A DNA stretch of 64,000 nt from Patiria miniata (Eukaryota; Echinodermata; Asteroidea; Valvatida; Asterinidae), in NCBI RefSeq assembly GCF_015706575.1, contig NW_024037064.1:11695606-11759605 (forward strand), given 5' to 3'. Both the position numbers and the translations under genes were made by a program. The notes under the pieces were generated by a model, which saw only the letters and a program-made list of their open reading frames with translations, ran no database searches and was not told where the DNA came from. Shown here one piece after another: positions 21,735 to 32,971 of the stretch (position 1 is the stretch's first letter; each line of letters begins with the position of its first letter).

Positions 21735-24700
21735 AACAGTGCTGTTTGGGTGTCCAACTTTGAAGATTTCATGTTAAAATTAGTCAATGTTTTTTTACAG
21801 AAGTATTAAACTGTATGATATATGAAGCAAGTGATTTATTTTTAAAAAAATTATCGGAACATTACAAGCTTTATGTGATAAAGCGAATTCGGAAACGAAG
21901 TCGAGCTTTGAAAAAGGGCCGTCAATGTCGTCATGTTCATTTTTAGCCACGGAGGCTGCCTGACCTACAATTTAGACGTGTAGACGTCGGGGAAAATTGT
22001 CAGGTCGGGGAACCAGACTACGTTTTGCGCAATTCGGCGCGTTCAATCTAATTTAATTTTTTTTTTTAAATTTGCGTCAGTTTTGACATTTAAACAGTAA
22101 ATGTCGAAAACAGCAACTTCAATGCAGTCAGGTATTGTGAGTTTACGTAAAAAGTGTTTTTAAGAAATTGAAATTGTTTCCGTTTTTGCATGAGACAAAT
22201 CTGTGTCTTTAATGCTGTATCAATGTCGGATTCAGATTATTCATTTCTTCAAAGGCAAAGTGAGTTAGCATAGATATTTTATTATACCCCAAATTCTAGG
22301 TATCTAAGTAATTTTTTTGCTCTTTTTTGGAATAAAGACGATAATTTTTTTGATATGTGGTTGCGAGAACCATTATTTTGTTTCGCGCCAAATGCATGAT
22401 TTATTACTCCGGAGTTCAAGTGCGCAGTGGCGCCATATACTTGGCGTTCGCTGATTGGACGAAAGGCATGAGCTCAGCGCGTGATACCAACGTGATACAA
22501 GCAATAGTAGACAAAAACCACGCCATTATAAACTGGGGAAAACATGTTTGCGCAACGATGGCACAAAAAGGACCTTTGTTTTGTTGGAATGCTAACTGCC
22601 TGGGAATGTCCAGATGTGAGAAAATTCCGAGGCTGAGAAAATTCTAGAAAGATATGGATTGCGGAACACATCCGGGGAAAACCGGCATTTTTTAAGCTTT
22701 CGCAACAGGTTGAAGTGGACAGATATTGGATATTTTTTTGCTGCCAGTAAAACTGAACCGAAGGCTGAGTCATTGTAGCCAAAATCAATATATCGTCAAC
22801 GAAATAATAACCTTCCATATGGATACTAAACTATACATCTGAACCATTTTTGTTTTAAAGAGCATTAGACTGAAAAAAAGAGATACCTCTATCCAGATTC
22901 ATGCAGTGTTATAGGGGATACAAAATGACGAATATTTTTTTAAAGAAATTTATAAAAAAGTCACGTTTTTACCATTTTTGTGTTTTTGTTTTTGGTAAAC
23001 ATTTACTATTATGGCCTCGAAATTAAAATGGTATTTCTATTAAGATGAAAGCCAATGGTACAAGACTGATAAATATGACAGATCTTTTAATGCAACTAAC
23101 TTCAGAACAAACACTTCCTATACGGTGGATCATGGTGAAAATGCCACAAATTTGGGGCTATTTTGCAAATTACGAAATAACGCGGATAATTACTGACTGG
23201 AAAGGGATAAAAAAGTCACATGAAAAGTTATGTCCGTATACTACTTCAGTATTTCCTTCCTTGAACGAATGTTATATTTTGGAGTCTTAATATTGCAATT
23301 TGTTTGCTGGATTGCTAATTATTTCCGCATAAAATAGACAAAATAAATAAAGAAAAGATACATTTAAAACGTTTGTATATTAATAACCAATGATCTATAT
23401 TAAAAAATTCCATCTTATAAAAAAAAGTTGATTCAGTAAAACCGTAAAGATGGAAAAATGTACTTAGAATTATCCGAAATAGAGCAGCAGCTTTTGTATG
23501 AGGTTGGAAAATGCAGTCACAAAGCACCCCGACGTTCCTCCGTTGGAGGAAGTGCAATCCATGCAAAGGAGCCATACTAATGGTAAAACAAATATGATAT
23601 TTATGTATTTTGTTTTAAAGATAAGGGCTTCGAATCGTGAATGTTGAAATGTATTTCTTATGGTTGAAATAATTAATGTTCAGGTTAATGTATAAACGAA
23701 CGAATATCGAAATTTCTTGATAATATTTTGTTATATCATATATTTTGTGTTGTAATTTAATTCGGATTCAGTGACTATTTCAAATGGTTTAAACATCTCC
23801 AATTATTCTTAAGTTATTTCAAATTATTTGAAGTCTTATAAAATATTTTACTTTAAGTTTATGGGTAATGGGTTTTAGAATTCAACGTGTTAGCATGTAC
23901 ACGTTCAATAATTTATTTGGTCCAAATTATGAAATGCCGAACATTTCGTTATGAACTCGTCTACACAAAACTGGTGTATTGTACGTCCTTCAATTCTTAC
24001 AGACGGGGGCAGATCGTAGATATTGGCAAAGAATCTGCTGGCGAAGACAGAGAGACCTACGACCCATGTCTGTGACGTAACGTCCTTCAGAGATTGTGCG
24101 CAATCACGGCGTTTTGCGTGAAAATCGCGAGTGCCGAAACAACGCGTCTTTTTTCGGCGAGTGCACCAGAAAAGGTCAGGTGTGTGTGTGAATTCAACCG
24201 GGAGGCACCATTCTGTATACAAGACAAAAATACCGTCTAGAAAACCCAAGTAGAGAGATATTACCAAGTGTTCAAACAAAACGTTCAGCACAAACTATAT
24301 GAACTGGAAAAGTTGTTCAACTTACCATAGCTCGGTTGTGGTTTTTCATTGAAAGGAAGAAATTAATATAAATTTGTTTTGTGTTTCAAGATCGAAGGAA
24401 GAACCTAAACGAATCATCTCAGATACGTTTCATACATCTACAATAGACAAAGTTATGACAGTGTCAGATCGGTTTCTTTTTAGAGGCTCGACCTATCTGT
24501 CAGTATATGTTTCTACATTTGTATCATCATTAGTAAACACAGTGACTGCATAATAATGTACACATGGTTCAAGGAGCAAAATGGAAGTAAAGACAAGTAA
24601 TAAAACGCAGTTTTAGGAATTCCTTTTAAACGTTTATAATTATTTGCGACAAACCATAAGCAGTCTTAGGTTGACATACACTGAAAAAATATACATGAAA

Positions 24701-25386
24701 TTCTTCAGTCTTTAGTAAAGATCTAAACCCCAGTCTAGTTAGAAAGATAAGCATCACGGACTTCTTTCGACTTAAAAAAAAACCCGTTTAAAAAAGTTTT
24801 CACTGAAACAATACTTCTCTGTGCTTGTAGGGAAAAATTTGCGTTGATTTCAGATGACAGATAAATAAATGGGAGGCGTATGAAATGCGACAATTCTTGG
24901 CACAGGCTGTAGTGGAGAAAAGTGCTAAACAGCGTCGTTGTATTGTGAACACATAAAAGCATTCAAGTCGCGTTCTTGCACACTTTCTGCAAGTCGTCAT
25001 AGATATCCTTGAACCACTGCCCCTGCTTTGCATAACACTGAGTGAGTGCACATGAGTGAACGATTCGACTTTTATTCAAAGAAATTTCTATGTACAGTCA
25101 CCAGACTCTATTCAGTAAAGCCCCCGTCAAAACGAAAGTAAACAATCCACGTGCATAACGCACGGCTACACCATCGTACAAAGTGGCAGGGACACCAACA
25201 AGTAGCACAACAACTAAAATATTTTTAAAAAATTGATAAATATTCTGATTGAATTTCGTTAAAAGATACTTGTTGGTGAGGTATCACACATTCTAGCAAA
25301 TTGATAAAAATGTACAATATTACAATATGCAATTTTGAGGGAAATGGGCAAAATACTGTATAAATAATTTCACTTGATCATATTCA
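20975..25386. other. interior of the Harbinger-like element, no gene recognised
   Basis: I looked for a DDE transposase or Myb-like protein and found none. The frames at 22357-22647 and 23905-24291 (minus) have no recognisable motifs. Possible exons of a spliced transposase cannot be excluded. Confidence 0.4.
21703..21730. repeat. poly-C tract of about 28 bases
   Basis: An uninterrupted C run ends just before TGTTAACAG. Its length is likely unstable and the assembled length unreliable. Confidence 0.8.
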
Positions 25387-25622
25387 CATGGGCGTCGCGA
25401 GGGGGGGGGGGCAAGGGGGGCACCTGGAAAAGCCACCAAAAAAAAGAGGCGCGAAGACAAAGAGGTGTAAATTTATTGAGTTGGGGGGGGGGGGCGGCAA
25501 AATGTCCCTACCCCCTCTAAAACTGATAAATCGAGAATGTGTTGAGAAATACATTTGAGAAAGCATTTTTTGGCAAAAAAAATGTTGCCCCCCCCTTTAA
25601 AAAAATCCTGGCGACGCCCATG
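25387..25622. mobile_element. hAT-like MITE, CATGGGCGTCGC family, nested
   Basis: Same family as 7296-7545. It is flanked by a perfect 8-bp duplication CATATTCA (25379-25386 and 25623-25630), which defines the family's target size. It lies inside the Harbinger-like element, so it inserted later. Confidence 0.85.
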
Positions 25623-25790
25623 CATATTCATAATACACAAACCGACAATTTTCATTTTCAGACGAGAAATGAAACATATACGTCATGTAGGTCTACGTGT
25701 ATCCAATCGCTATAAAAACTGGACTATTCAACCACTTGACTGCAAGACTAGGAGGAACGCAGCCTGTGATGTGATGTCTGCCCAAACCTG

Positions 25791-26039
25791 ATGTTTCCTT
25801 TCGCTCGTACCCCCCGCCCTGCAAACAGTTTTTGTTTCTCAGCTACCTCACGTGACAGGCACAACCTCGTAAGTCACATGTCATCCACCTCATCCAGAAA
25901 ACGACAAAACCACGGTCATCTTTGTGGCTTCCAAAACTGCAACCTGTCATTCCCAACAGCATATCAGCTAGCAAAACACAAGAAAACTGAAGGTCACCAG
26001 TGCAAAAGAGAAAGACCGACAACTTCACGCCGTCACTGA
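25791..26039 (+). CDS. C2H2 zinc-finger-like fragment
   Basis: The frame of 82 codons ends with CGFQNCNLSFPTAYQL...KHKKTEGH, a C-x4-C-x12-H-x5-H arrangement. It is followed by a basic tail and a stop, just inside the right end of the 6.3-kb element. A plausible acceptor (TTTTCAG) lies upstream near 25662, so this may be the last exon of a transposon protein. I do not recognise the full protein, and the start codon given is nominal. Confidence 0.35.
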   Translation: MFPFARTPRPANSFCFSATSRDRHNLVSHMSSTSSRKRQNHGHLCGFQNCNLSFPTAYQLAKHKKTEGHQCKRERPTTSRRH

Positions 26040-26205
26040 ACTAGACACACATGTACATGGTGTTCAAGTACATGTACATGCAAGTGCGTGTACATGTACA
26101 TGTTCAGTTTTTTTATTAATCGAAATTAGGGGTGGGTGGGTGGGTCAAAATAATTTGGAAAAAAGTCAAAATTTTAAAACAATGAAAATTCTGAATGGCC
26201 CCTTA

Positions 26206-28013
26206 CATGAAATTACAAATAATTTACGAAAAGCAACAAATATTTACAAATTCAAGCACTCAGATATCTATGAATTAAGTGTTAAAAATCCAAACTGTTT
26301 TTGTTGTTGAAAGATTCAATTTTCATTTTAAATGTTTACAAAATACACTGAATTGCGTAAACTAAGATTACTTAAATGCAGTTTAAAATTGTAATTACAT
26401 CGTTACATATAGACTAAGCGACAAAGTTTTAATCCGTGAGTTCAAACTTTTTTGGATCAGATAAAACCGTGTATTAAAGAAATGAAATTTGACAGTTCTG
26501 TCCATCGCTAAGCGTGTGTGCAAATGATTGCCAACAATTCCAGAGTCCTCCACACCATCGAAATAATATAAATTGGTAAATTGCAAAATATTGTTGTAGA
26601 CATTGGTTAATAGTCCTCACTGATGGTTAAACTTCACTGGATCAATGGACCCGAATATAGCAACCAATGCAAGACAAGAACTTATCTAATCAGGGACTCT
26701 GAGACACTAAACACGGATCTGCGGATAATAGAGGAGCTACTTTTGAAAAGAAAATCAGGAAATTGTACTCCATTTTAATTAAACAATGAATATGCATTTG
26801 TACGTAGATTTTAATGCGCTTCAATAGATTTAAACTTCCTGTTAATGGCAATATTTTGGCAGATTTGATTTTTGCGAAAGCTAATTAAAGTTGATAGCCC
26901 AATAGTCGCTAAAGTTAAACATATTACCAAACTAAAGTGACTCCTTCGGCAGTTAAGGTTGCCGGTTCCTTTACATTTCTCTGAACAGACATTGTCAACG
27001 CATGTAAAGCAAGTTGCATAGTTTACATGTGTGTGTTCAAACACAAAAAAAATTAAAGAGAATACATGCAATGGTCCCCAACAGTGGCAGTTTTTTTTTT
27101 CATTTTGGTCATCCCACATCCCCTCCCCCCCCCCCACACTTGCCGAGATAGATTTACGCCACTGTACATATTTAATTGCACTATCTGATCCTTCCAACAG
27201 TTGCAGTAAAAAAAAGTGAATTTCAGTAAAATTAGTTTTAATTAAACGTACTTTAGAGTAAAGACTAACGAACTTACTTACTACTACAATAACAAAGTAT
27301 ATGTAAACCAGTATGGAACATCCGAGATACTGAAGATTACAGGATTGGAATATTATGATGGCATTTAGCAGCCATGCAGACATACGCAAATTCTACATAT
27401 TTACGAAGAGAGACAAACATTAACAGATTCACGACACTCACAGATTTCCAAATAGTGGGCTACGGATCGTTCTTCCGATCTCTTTTTCAAACAAAATTCC
27501 TTTTTGAAAGCCTCTGACGTCACATCCGCGAGTAAACATTTTGAGGGCATTATGGAAAACCCCAAGTAGGCGTATTTGTGATATGTGGATTACTGTGCGA
27601 TACACGAAATTCAAAATTAACTGCTTGCCTCTATTGTAAGCATCATAAGATTAATTCAATATACAAAATGTACATTATTTTAGTATAGTTCGGGTTAAAC
27701 TTGTTGATATCTTTTTCATAAAATCAACTCAGTCATCTTTATAAATAGATCAACATATAATTTGAGGTTTTGTTTCGAATACTTATTTCACCTGTTCTTG
27801 ATGATATACTACATGAAATTACAAATAATTTACGAAAAGCAACACATATTTACAGATTCCAGCAGTCAGAAATCTATGAATAAAGTGCTACGAACAAATC
27901 TTCCAACGGTTAAAATTCCAAACTGTTTTTTTTTATTCAATTTTCATTTTAAATGTTAACAAAATACACTAGATTGCGAAAACTAAGATAACTTAAATGC
28001 ACTTTAAAATTAC
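26206..28013. repeat. block f continued, then a second partial f
   Basis: 26206-27510 continues the interrupted block f. At 27517 the sequence jumps back to the CRE module (TGACGTCA at about 27518, ATGGAAAACCCC at about 27552) and repeats block f. This is a head-to-tail partial duplication of about 1.2 kb with the junction inside the module. Confidence 0.7.
26945..27035 (-). other. cysteine-rich segment, f-type copy
   Basis: Same frame and cysteine spacing as 5186-5265. It sits in a longer open minus-strand frame (26811-27389) whose other parts are not conserved. Confidence 0.25.
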
Positions 28014-28085
28014 TGATGTTGTCTTTTCGCTCATGCGAGGACGTTGCCGATTTGTGCAGATGCAGGAAAAAAATCTTACGTATAT
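28014..28085 (-). repeat. 72-bp inverted stray copy of block i
   Basis: It matches 43558-43628 in reverse orientation ('ctcatgcgaggacgttgccg'). It is flanked on both sides by block f sequence, and the f tail is repeated after it. Confidence 0.8.
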
Positions 28086-31000
28086 GGAATAAATTCTACA
28101 TATTTACGAAGAGAGACAAACATTAACAGATTCACGACACTCACAGTTTCCAAATAGTGGGCTACGGATCGTTCTTCCGATCTCTTTTTCAAACGAAATT
28201 CCTTTTTGAAAGCCTCTTTTGTAAGCATAAAATTAACATTCATTTCATTTCACAAAATGTACATTTTATTTATATTTTATATTATCGAAAGAAGTTGAAT
28301 TGATATTGGAGAATTTAGTGTTTGATTTGTAAAAAAACACACAAAATTCACTCCATTTTAAACTTTGAATACATCTTTATGTACAGTTTTTAAATGCATT
28401 TCAAAAGATCTGCAAATTCGTTATAGCAGCAATACAGGATAAAATTTAATTTTATGAAACACACCACATTCATTTATTTCATTTCCGAGCTTGCACCAAA
28501 AAGTCATTGAAGATAAAGTTACGGGTCACAATAGAAATAAAATAACTGCTATCAAAGTTAGGATTTTCGGTATTATCTGTGCATCATTCTCAGAACAGAC
28601 ATCGCCAACACATGTAAAACAAATTGTGTTGATATGTGAATTAATAAAAGCAATTGGTTGTATAACAAAAACATGGTTAGTCATTTCGGAAAACCGATTT
28701 TGATATCTACAACGTTGAAGATTGCCACACATTGGTAGCATGCCAAGCGTCTCAAATTTTAAAGATACTTTAACGGTTAATTAAACCCCCAAATAACGTT
28801 TACTGGCCCGACATATGGCACAATTGACATTCACACAAGATGTAGGCCTAAAATCGCTTTCGAGCGCGGTGGGTGGGGGATCCCTGTGCACTTTGACTTC
28901 GAATCTTACAAAAAAATTAACTTATCAATAACTTATCAAAGAGTTGATGACATTAAAGGGTCAGAGGTAACCCAATAACGGCAGACCAAAATACCAAGCC
29001 AATAGGAAGCCAGAAAAAAAAATAAAGGTCAACGTTGATATTGACCTTACAACACATCCGTAGGTCACTATTTTGTGCATTATGGAAAAACCCAGCTAGG
29101 CGTATTTCTCACATGTGGACAACTGTGCTATACAGATTTGCTATATTACAAGACATCCTAGACAAAGTATAGCTCTTTTGTTTTACCCTAAACTTAAGTG
29201 TTATGACGCCAGCGAATTCGTAAGGATTTAACAGGAGTAGTAGTAAAAAAATACAATAATCTATGGCAAACGACCATGAACTGTATGCATTTCATTGACG
29301 AGACACACCTTTACACAAATGTTGTGTTCTTTTCTTTCATTGCCTAAAATGTCACCGATTAGGGATTTTCAGTCCAGTGTAGATAAACTTTAATTAGTAA
29401 CACCAAGGAGAAAAAGACTGCATAGTATATAGAATTTTGCAATATTATGATACTTTTTAGACACGGACAGACACACAAGAAATTTAACTTTCACTGCTTG
29501 CCTCTTTATAAGCATTATAAGATGAATTTAATACAAAAATGTACATTATTTTGCTATAATTCGGGATGAAATTGTTGGTATGTTGGGTTTTTTTTTTTAT
29601 AAAATCAGCTCAGTCATCTTTTATCAGTCGATTTAAATCTGCATATAATGCATGCAGTAGTGTTTTGAATACTGATTTCAACTGTTCTTTTGTTGATTTT
29701 TTTGCATGAATTTACAAATACTCTACAATTTACGAAAAGATACACGGATCCAAGCACTTACAGAATTATGGGCTGCCAACCATTCTCCCGATCTGTTAAA
29801 GAATCCAAACTGGTCAGCTGTTTTATGAGGTTGATTTCATGCGGTGCATAAACTAAGATTACATACATGAAGTTTAAAACTGTTAATTACAACCCTACAT
29901 TTTTCTTGACCAGGACAAAGTTTCAATCTGCAAGTTCAAACGTTTTTGATGGGATAAAACAATGTATTAAAGAAATGACAATGACATTTCCGGATTGTTG
30001 GCATGTACAATGGTTGCTAACAATTCCAGGGGCTGCCACACTTTGTTGTCAGCGTTATCGTCAAAAAAATATCAGTTGGTAAATAATCGTGGTCATTACG
30101 AAATAATTCTCGTAGAAAATTGGTTGATAGTCCACACTGATAATTAAACTTCAGTGATTCACACTGTGCCCGGATACGGACCCAAATATAGCAACCAATG
30201 CAAGACGAGAATTTATTTCAACACGGAAACATGGATCTGCGAATAATAGAAACGTTAAACACGAGATCTGCGGATAAAAAAAACTTTACTTGTGATAAGA
30301 AAAATCAAGAAATTTTACTCCATTTTATGTAAATAATGAATACCCCTTTGTACATAGGTTTTTTTGTTTACAATAGATTTAAACGTGCTTTAAATGGCAA
30401 ATTAATGGCATTTTTTATTTTTATGAAAGTTAATTTAAAGGTGCTAACCAAGAAGTCGCTTAAGTTATTATAATCGGACTAAAGTGACTTCTTCACAGCA
30501 GTTAGGTTTGCCGGTTCCTTCGCATTTCTCAGAACAGACATAGTCAACACATGTAAAACAAGTCGCATAGTTTAGCATGTGTGTGTTCAAATACAAAATA
30601 TAAACGGAATACATGCAATTAGTCCCCGAACATGGCAGGTCTGTGACTTTGATAAACGATTTGATATTCTGCCTACTGCCTCTAAAGCAAGTCTTGTTAG
30701 GACTGAAACATCAGGCATGCTAATTTTATTTCTTTGTATATTTCAGGTCAATCCAGTCAGTAAGCTATTTACAAAAGTTCATTTTCATGAGTATAATATT
30801 AAACAATGTTTCCCTACACTGGAAGCATGCCAGAATAGTTGAAATTCCATGATATCTTCTTATAGTGAACTGTATAAATCCACTTCATGTTAATACAGGA
30901 CAAAATATATATAATATGGCACCATTGACTCTGTGTACGTATAAGAGATGGCGCTTTGTTACCATTTCCAGAGCCCCAGTGCATGGGAGGGATTTACATA

Positions 31001-31262
31001 CCCGCACGAAAGTGTGTTTTTTTCCTGCAATTTGGGACCCCCTATTGTCCCTCTTTAGTTTGTACTTTTAAGGAAAACCTCCCATTTGTTCAAATTGCCA
31101 AATCGGGGACCTTCGGGAATTGGGGACCCTATTGTCCTCTATTACTATACCTCATACATATTCATGATCGAGAGCCGTTATTTTGGCTGTTTACCAAGCG
31201 CGCGCGAGGATTCACGCACAGGGTAAATACGCATGCGTAGTAGACTGTCGCACGGGTTACCC
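28086..31262. repeat. blocks f tail, g, h, i leading to K2
   Basis: Collinear with 5640-8990 apart from indels. It lacks the 250-bp MITE at about 29832. Its CCAAT/CRE module (28996-29110) has lost the CRE (CTTACAACA in place of TGACGTCA). The cysteine-rich copies are at 28570-28640 and 30495-30580. Confidence 0.7.
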
Positions 31263-31830
31263 GGTGTCACGGTCTCACCTCTCCGGCGTGCTAGCTTCTC
31301 CAAGTTGGACATTTCGCTTCAACACGCATGCACAAAATTGCGCAGTAAAGTGCTCACTTTCGCCAACTGTATTTGTGTGCTGAGTTCTTTGGGGTTGTAC
31401 TGGTGCACTATTGTATACGTCACAGTGTACCATCGAATCCAGACCTAGCGCGCAATTAACTACTAACCAACATCCTAATAATAACCAAAAAGACTTGAAG
31501 GATGCACATTTATTTTAAACCGTGGTTGAACGTGGTTGCAAATTGGACATGCATGTGATGGACCACGACCGAGCAAGGAACACAAACACGGTTCTTAATT
31601 ATTCCTCAACGATGGGAACATGATGATGGGAACACAACTTCAGAATGCTGGCAATATGACTTGACCCACAGGAAGTGTTACATAACGCATTCTCGGGTGT
31701 CCCTCACAGCCCGAGGAAAAGTTAGCACAGCGGACACATGAGCTCATGTAACGTGCACTGTGACGTGCTCAATTACCCGCCAAATCCACCCGGAGAAGCT
31801 AGCACGCCGGAGAAGTGAGACCGTGACACC
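31263..31830. mobile_element. 568-bp TIR element in the K2 unit
   Basis: GGTGTCACGGTCTCAC and the following TCTCCGGCGTGCTAGCTT are mirrored at the right end, giving TIRs of about 40 bp with one mismatch. The site is uninterrupted in the first unit (about 8975-8990). No coding sequence. Superfamily undetermined. Confidence 0.8.
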
Positions 31831-31920
31831 GTGCGACAGTCTACTACGCGTGCGATTTACAAAGCAATCGTGGAACTGTCGCACGGGTGAAGTACGCACG
31901 CGCGAACATCACCCAAACAA

Positions 31921-31975
31921 GCTACACACATTGATCTCCATATACACATGTATATGGAGATCAATGGCTACACAC
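31921..31975. mobile_element. 37-bp palindromic insertion with 9-bp direct repeats
   Basis: GCTACACAC occurs at 31921-31929 and 31967-31975 and encloses ATTGATCTCCATATA, a 6-base loop and its inverted complement. The paralog at 9072-9080 has a single GCTACACAC and no insert. Confidence 0.85.
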
Positions 31976-32259
31976 GAACGAAGAGATGGTTGCACGGCGC
32001 GTTATTTTCCCGAGAACAATGATGACGAACTAGAGAATATTTATGGACAAAGGAGATGCATCCTGTACAAAAGAATGTTGTACACAAACTACTGTATTTA
32101 CAGCTGCACTGTATTGTAAACGAACAGAACTAGTGAATTTGAGCAATACGATACTTTTGGTGAACTGGACAACTTTTTTTTTTTTAATGTTCGAGGTGCA
32201 TACTGCATGGAAAAAAGAACAAATCGGCGTTGAATATGTATGAGGTATAGTAAAACAAA

Positions 32260-32419
32260 TATAAAATGGTTTATTTCGGGTGGACAGCCGATATTAGCTC
32301 CACTCGGTATTACTAGCTCCACTCGGAAGTTGACAAACTAGTTCCCTCGGCCTAGTTTGTCAACTTCCAATACCTCGGGGAGCGAATATCGACTGTCCAC
32401 CCTCAAACCATGTTATATT
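32260..32419. repeat. foldback element, degraded copy
   Basis: Paralog of 9361-9522. A short local duplication ('agctccactcgg' twice) and a loss of loop bases shorten the stem. Confidence 0.75.
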
Positions 32420-32965
32420 TGTATAATATGTCTGCTCACACCAAAGGACCAAAATACAAACGTTCTTGAGCCTTTTTTTCTAATTTCCCTCTAATTGTTC
32501 AACTATTCATGCATTGTTGATCAGCCATAGGCCAACCCCTGCATGTGGGCTCCAGTAAAACGTTATAAACAAAAATTACATAACAACCTACAGATGTAAG
32601 TTATACTACAACTTGTAAAGAATTTCACACAAAATGATATAAAAACTAATATATAAAACACAAGCTGCAAAATGTCTGCATGCCCCATTCCCAGCTGCCG
32701 TAACTGGAACTTATCCCCTCCACACCCTATCACCCTACAACCAGCCCTGACGCCATTCCATTTCGTTTTGTATTTCTTACTTTACAGCAAAATACCGTTG
32801 AAATTACGGAAAATCCGTGTTGAATATTCCATTATCCCAATATCCAATATCCCATTTGCCCCCTCTGCCCCCTCTCCCTCCTCCCGCTGGATACGCTACT
32901 GGTGATTTTATTTTTAAAGAAAAAGTACGGGCACTTAATTTTTTCATCAGTGCATGCAAATCGTG
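32420..32965. repeat. K2 3' flank
   Basis: Collinear with 9523-10500 but shorter. The MITE next to K1 is reduced here to its right end (32850-32902). No gene is seen. Confidence 0.6.
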
Positions 32966-32971
32966 TTTATT
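32966..32971 (-). terminator. K2 polyadenylation signal AATAAA
   Basis: Overlaps the K2 stop codon exactly as in K1. Confidence 0.6.

Larger units (their letters stand above)
19902..26202. mobile_element. 6.3-kb PIF/Harbinger-like element
   Basis: Terminal inverted repeats start GGGGCCATTCAGAATTTTCA at the left, with the same sequence reversed and complemented at the right, and stay similar for about 60 bp. Both ends are flanked by TTA (19899-19901 and 26203-26205). The array sequence on the two sides joins perfectly when compared with 4505 and 27805. A TTA/TAA duplication and a GGGGCC start fit PIF/Harbinger. I find no intact transposase. Inside are two smaller MITEs, a poly-C tract and a zinc-finger fragment. 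Interior coding content is otherwise unrecognised. Confidence 0.65.

Noticed and set aside
23905..24291. 128-codon minus-strand frame inside the Harbinger-like element
   Set aside because: No transposase or other domain motif could be recognised and there is no second copy for comparison. Left as unassigned.
26811..27389. 192-codon minus-strand frame
   Set aside because: Only the cysteine-rich part recurs. The rest is AT-rich repeat sequence and the frame is broken in the paralogs at 5177-5651 and 39869-40296.
31760..32119. 119-codon frame spanning the end of the 31.3-31.8 kb TIR element
   Set aside because: It runs across an insertion boundary and through the 37-bp palindrome. The paralog without the insertion has no equivalent frame.
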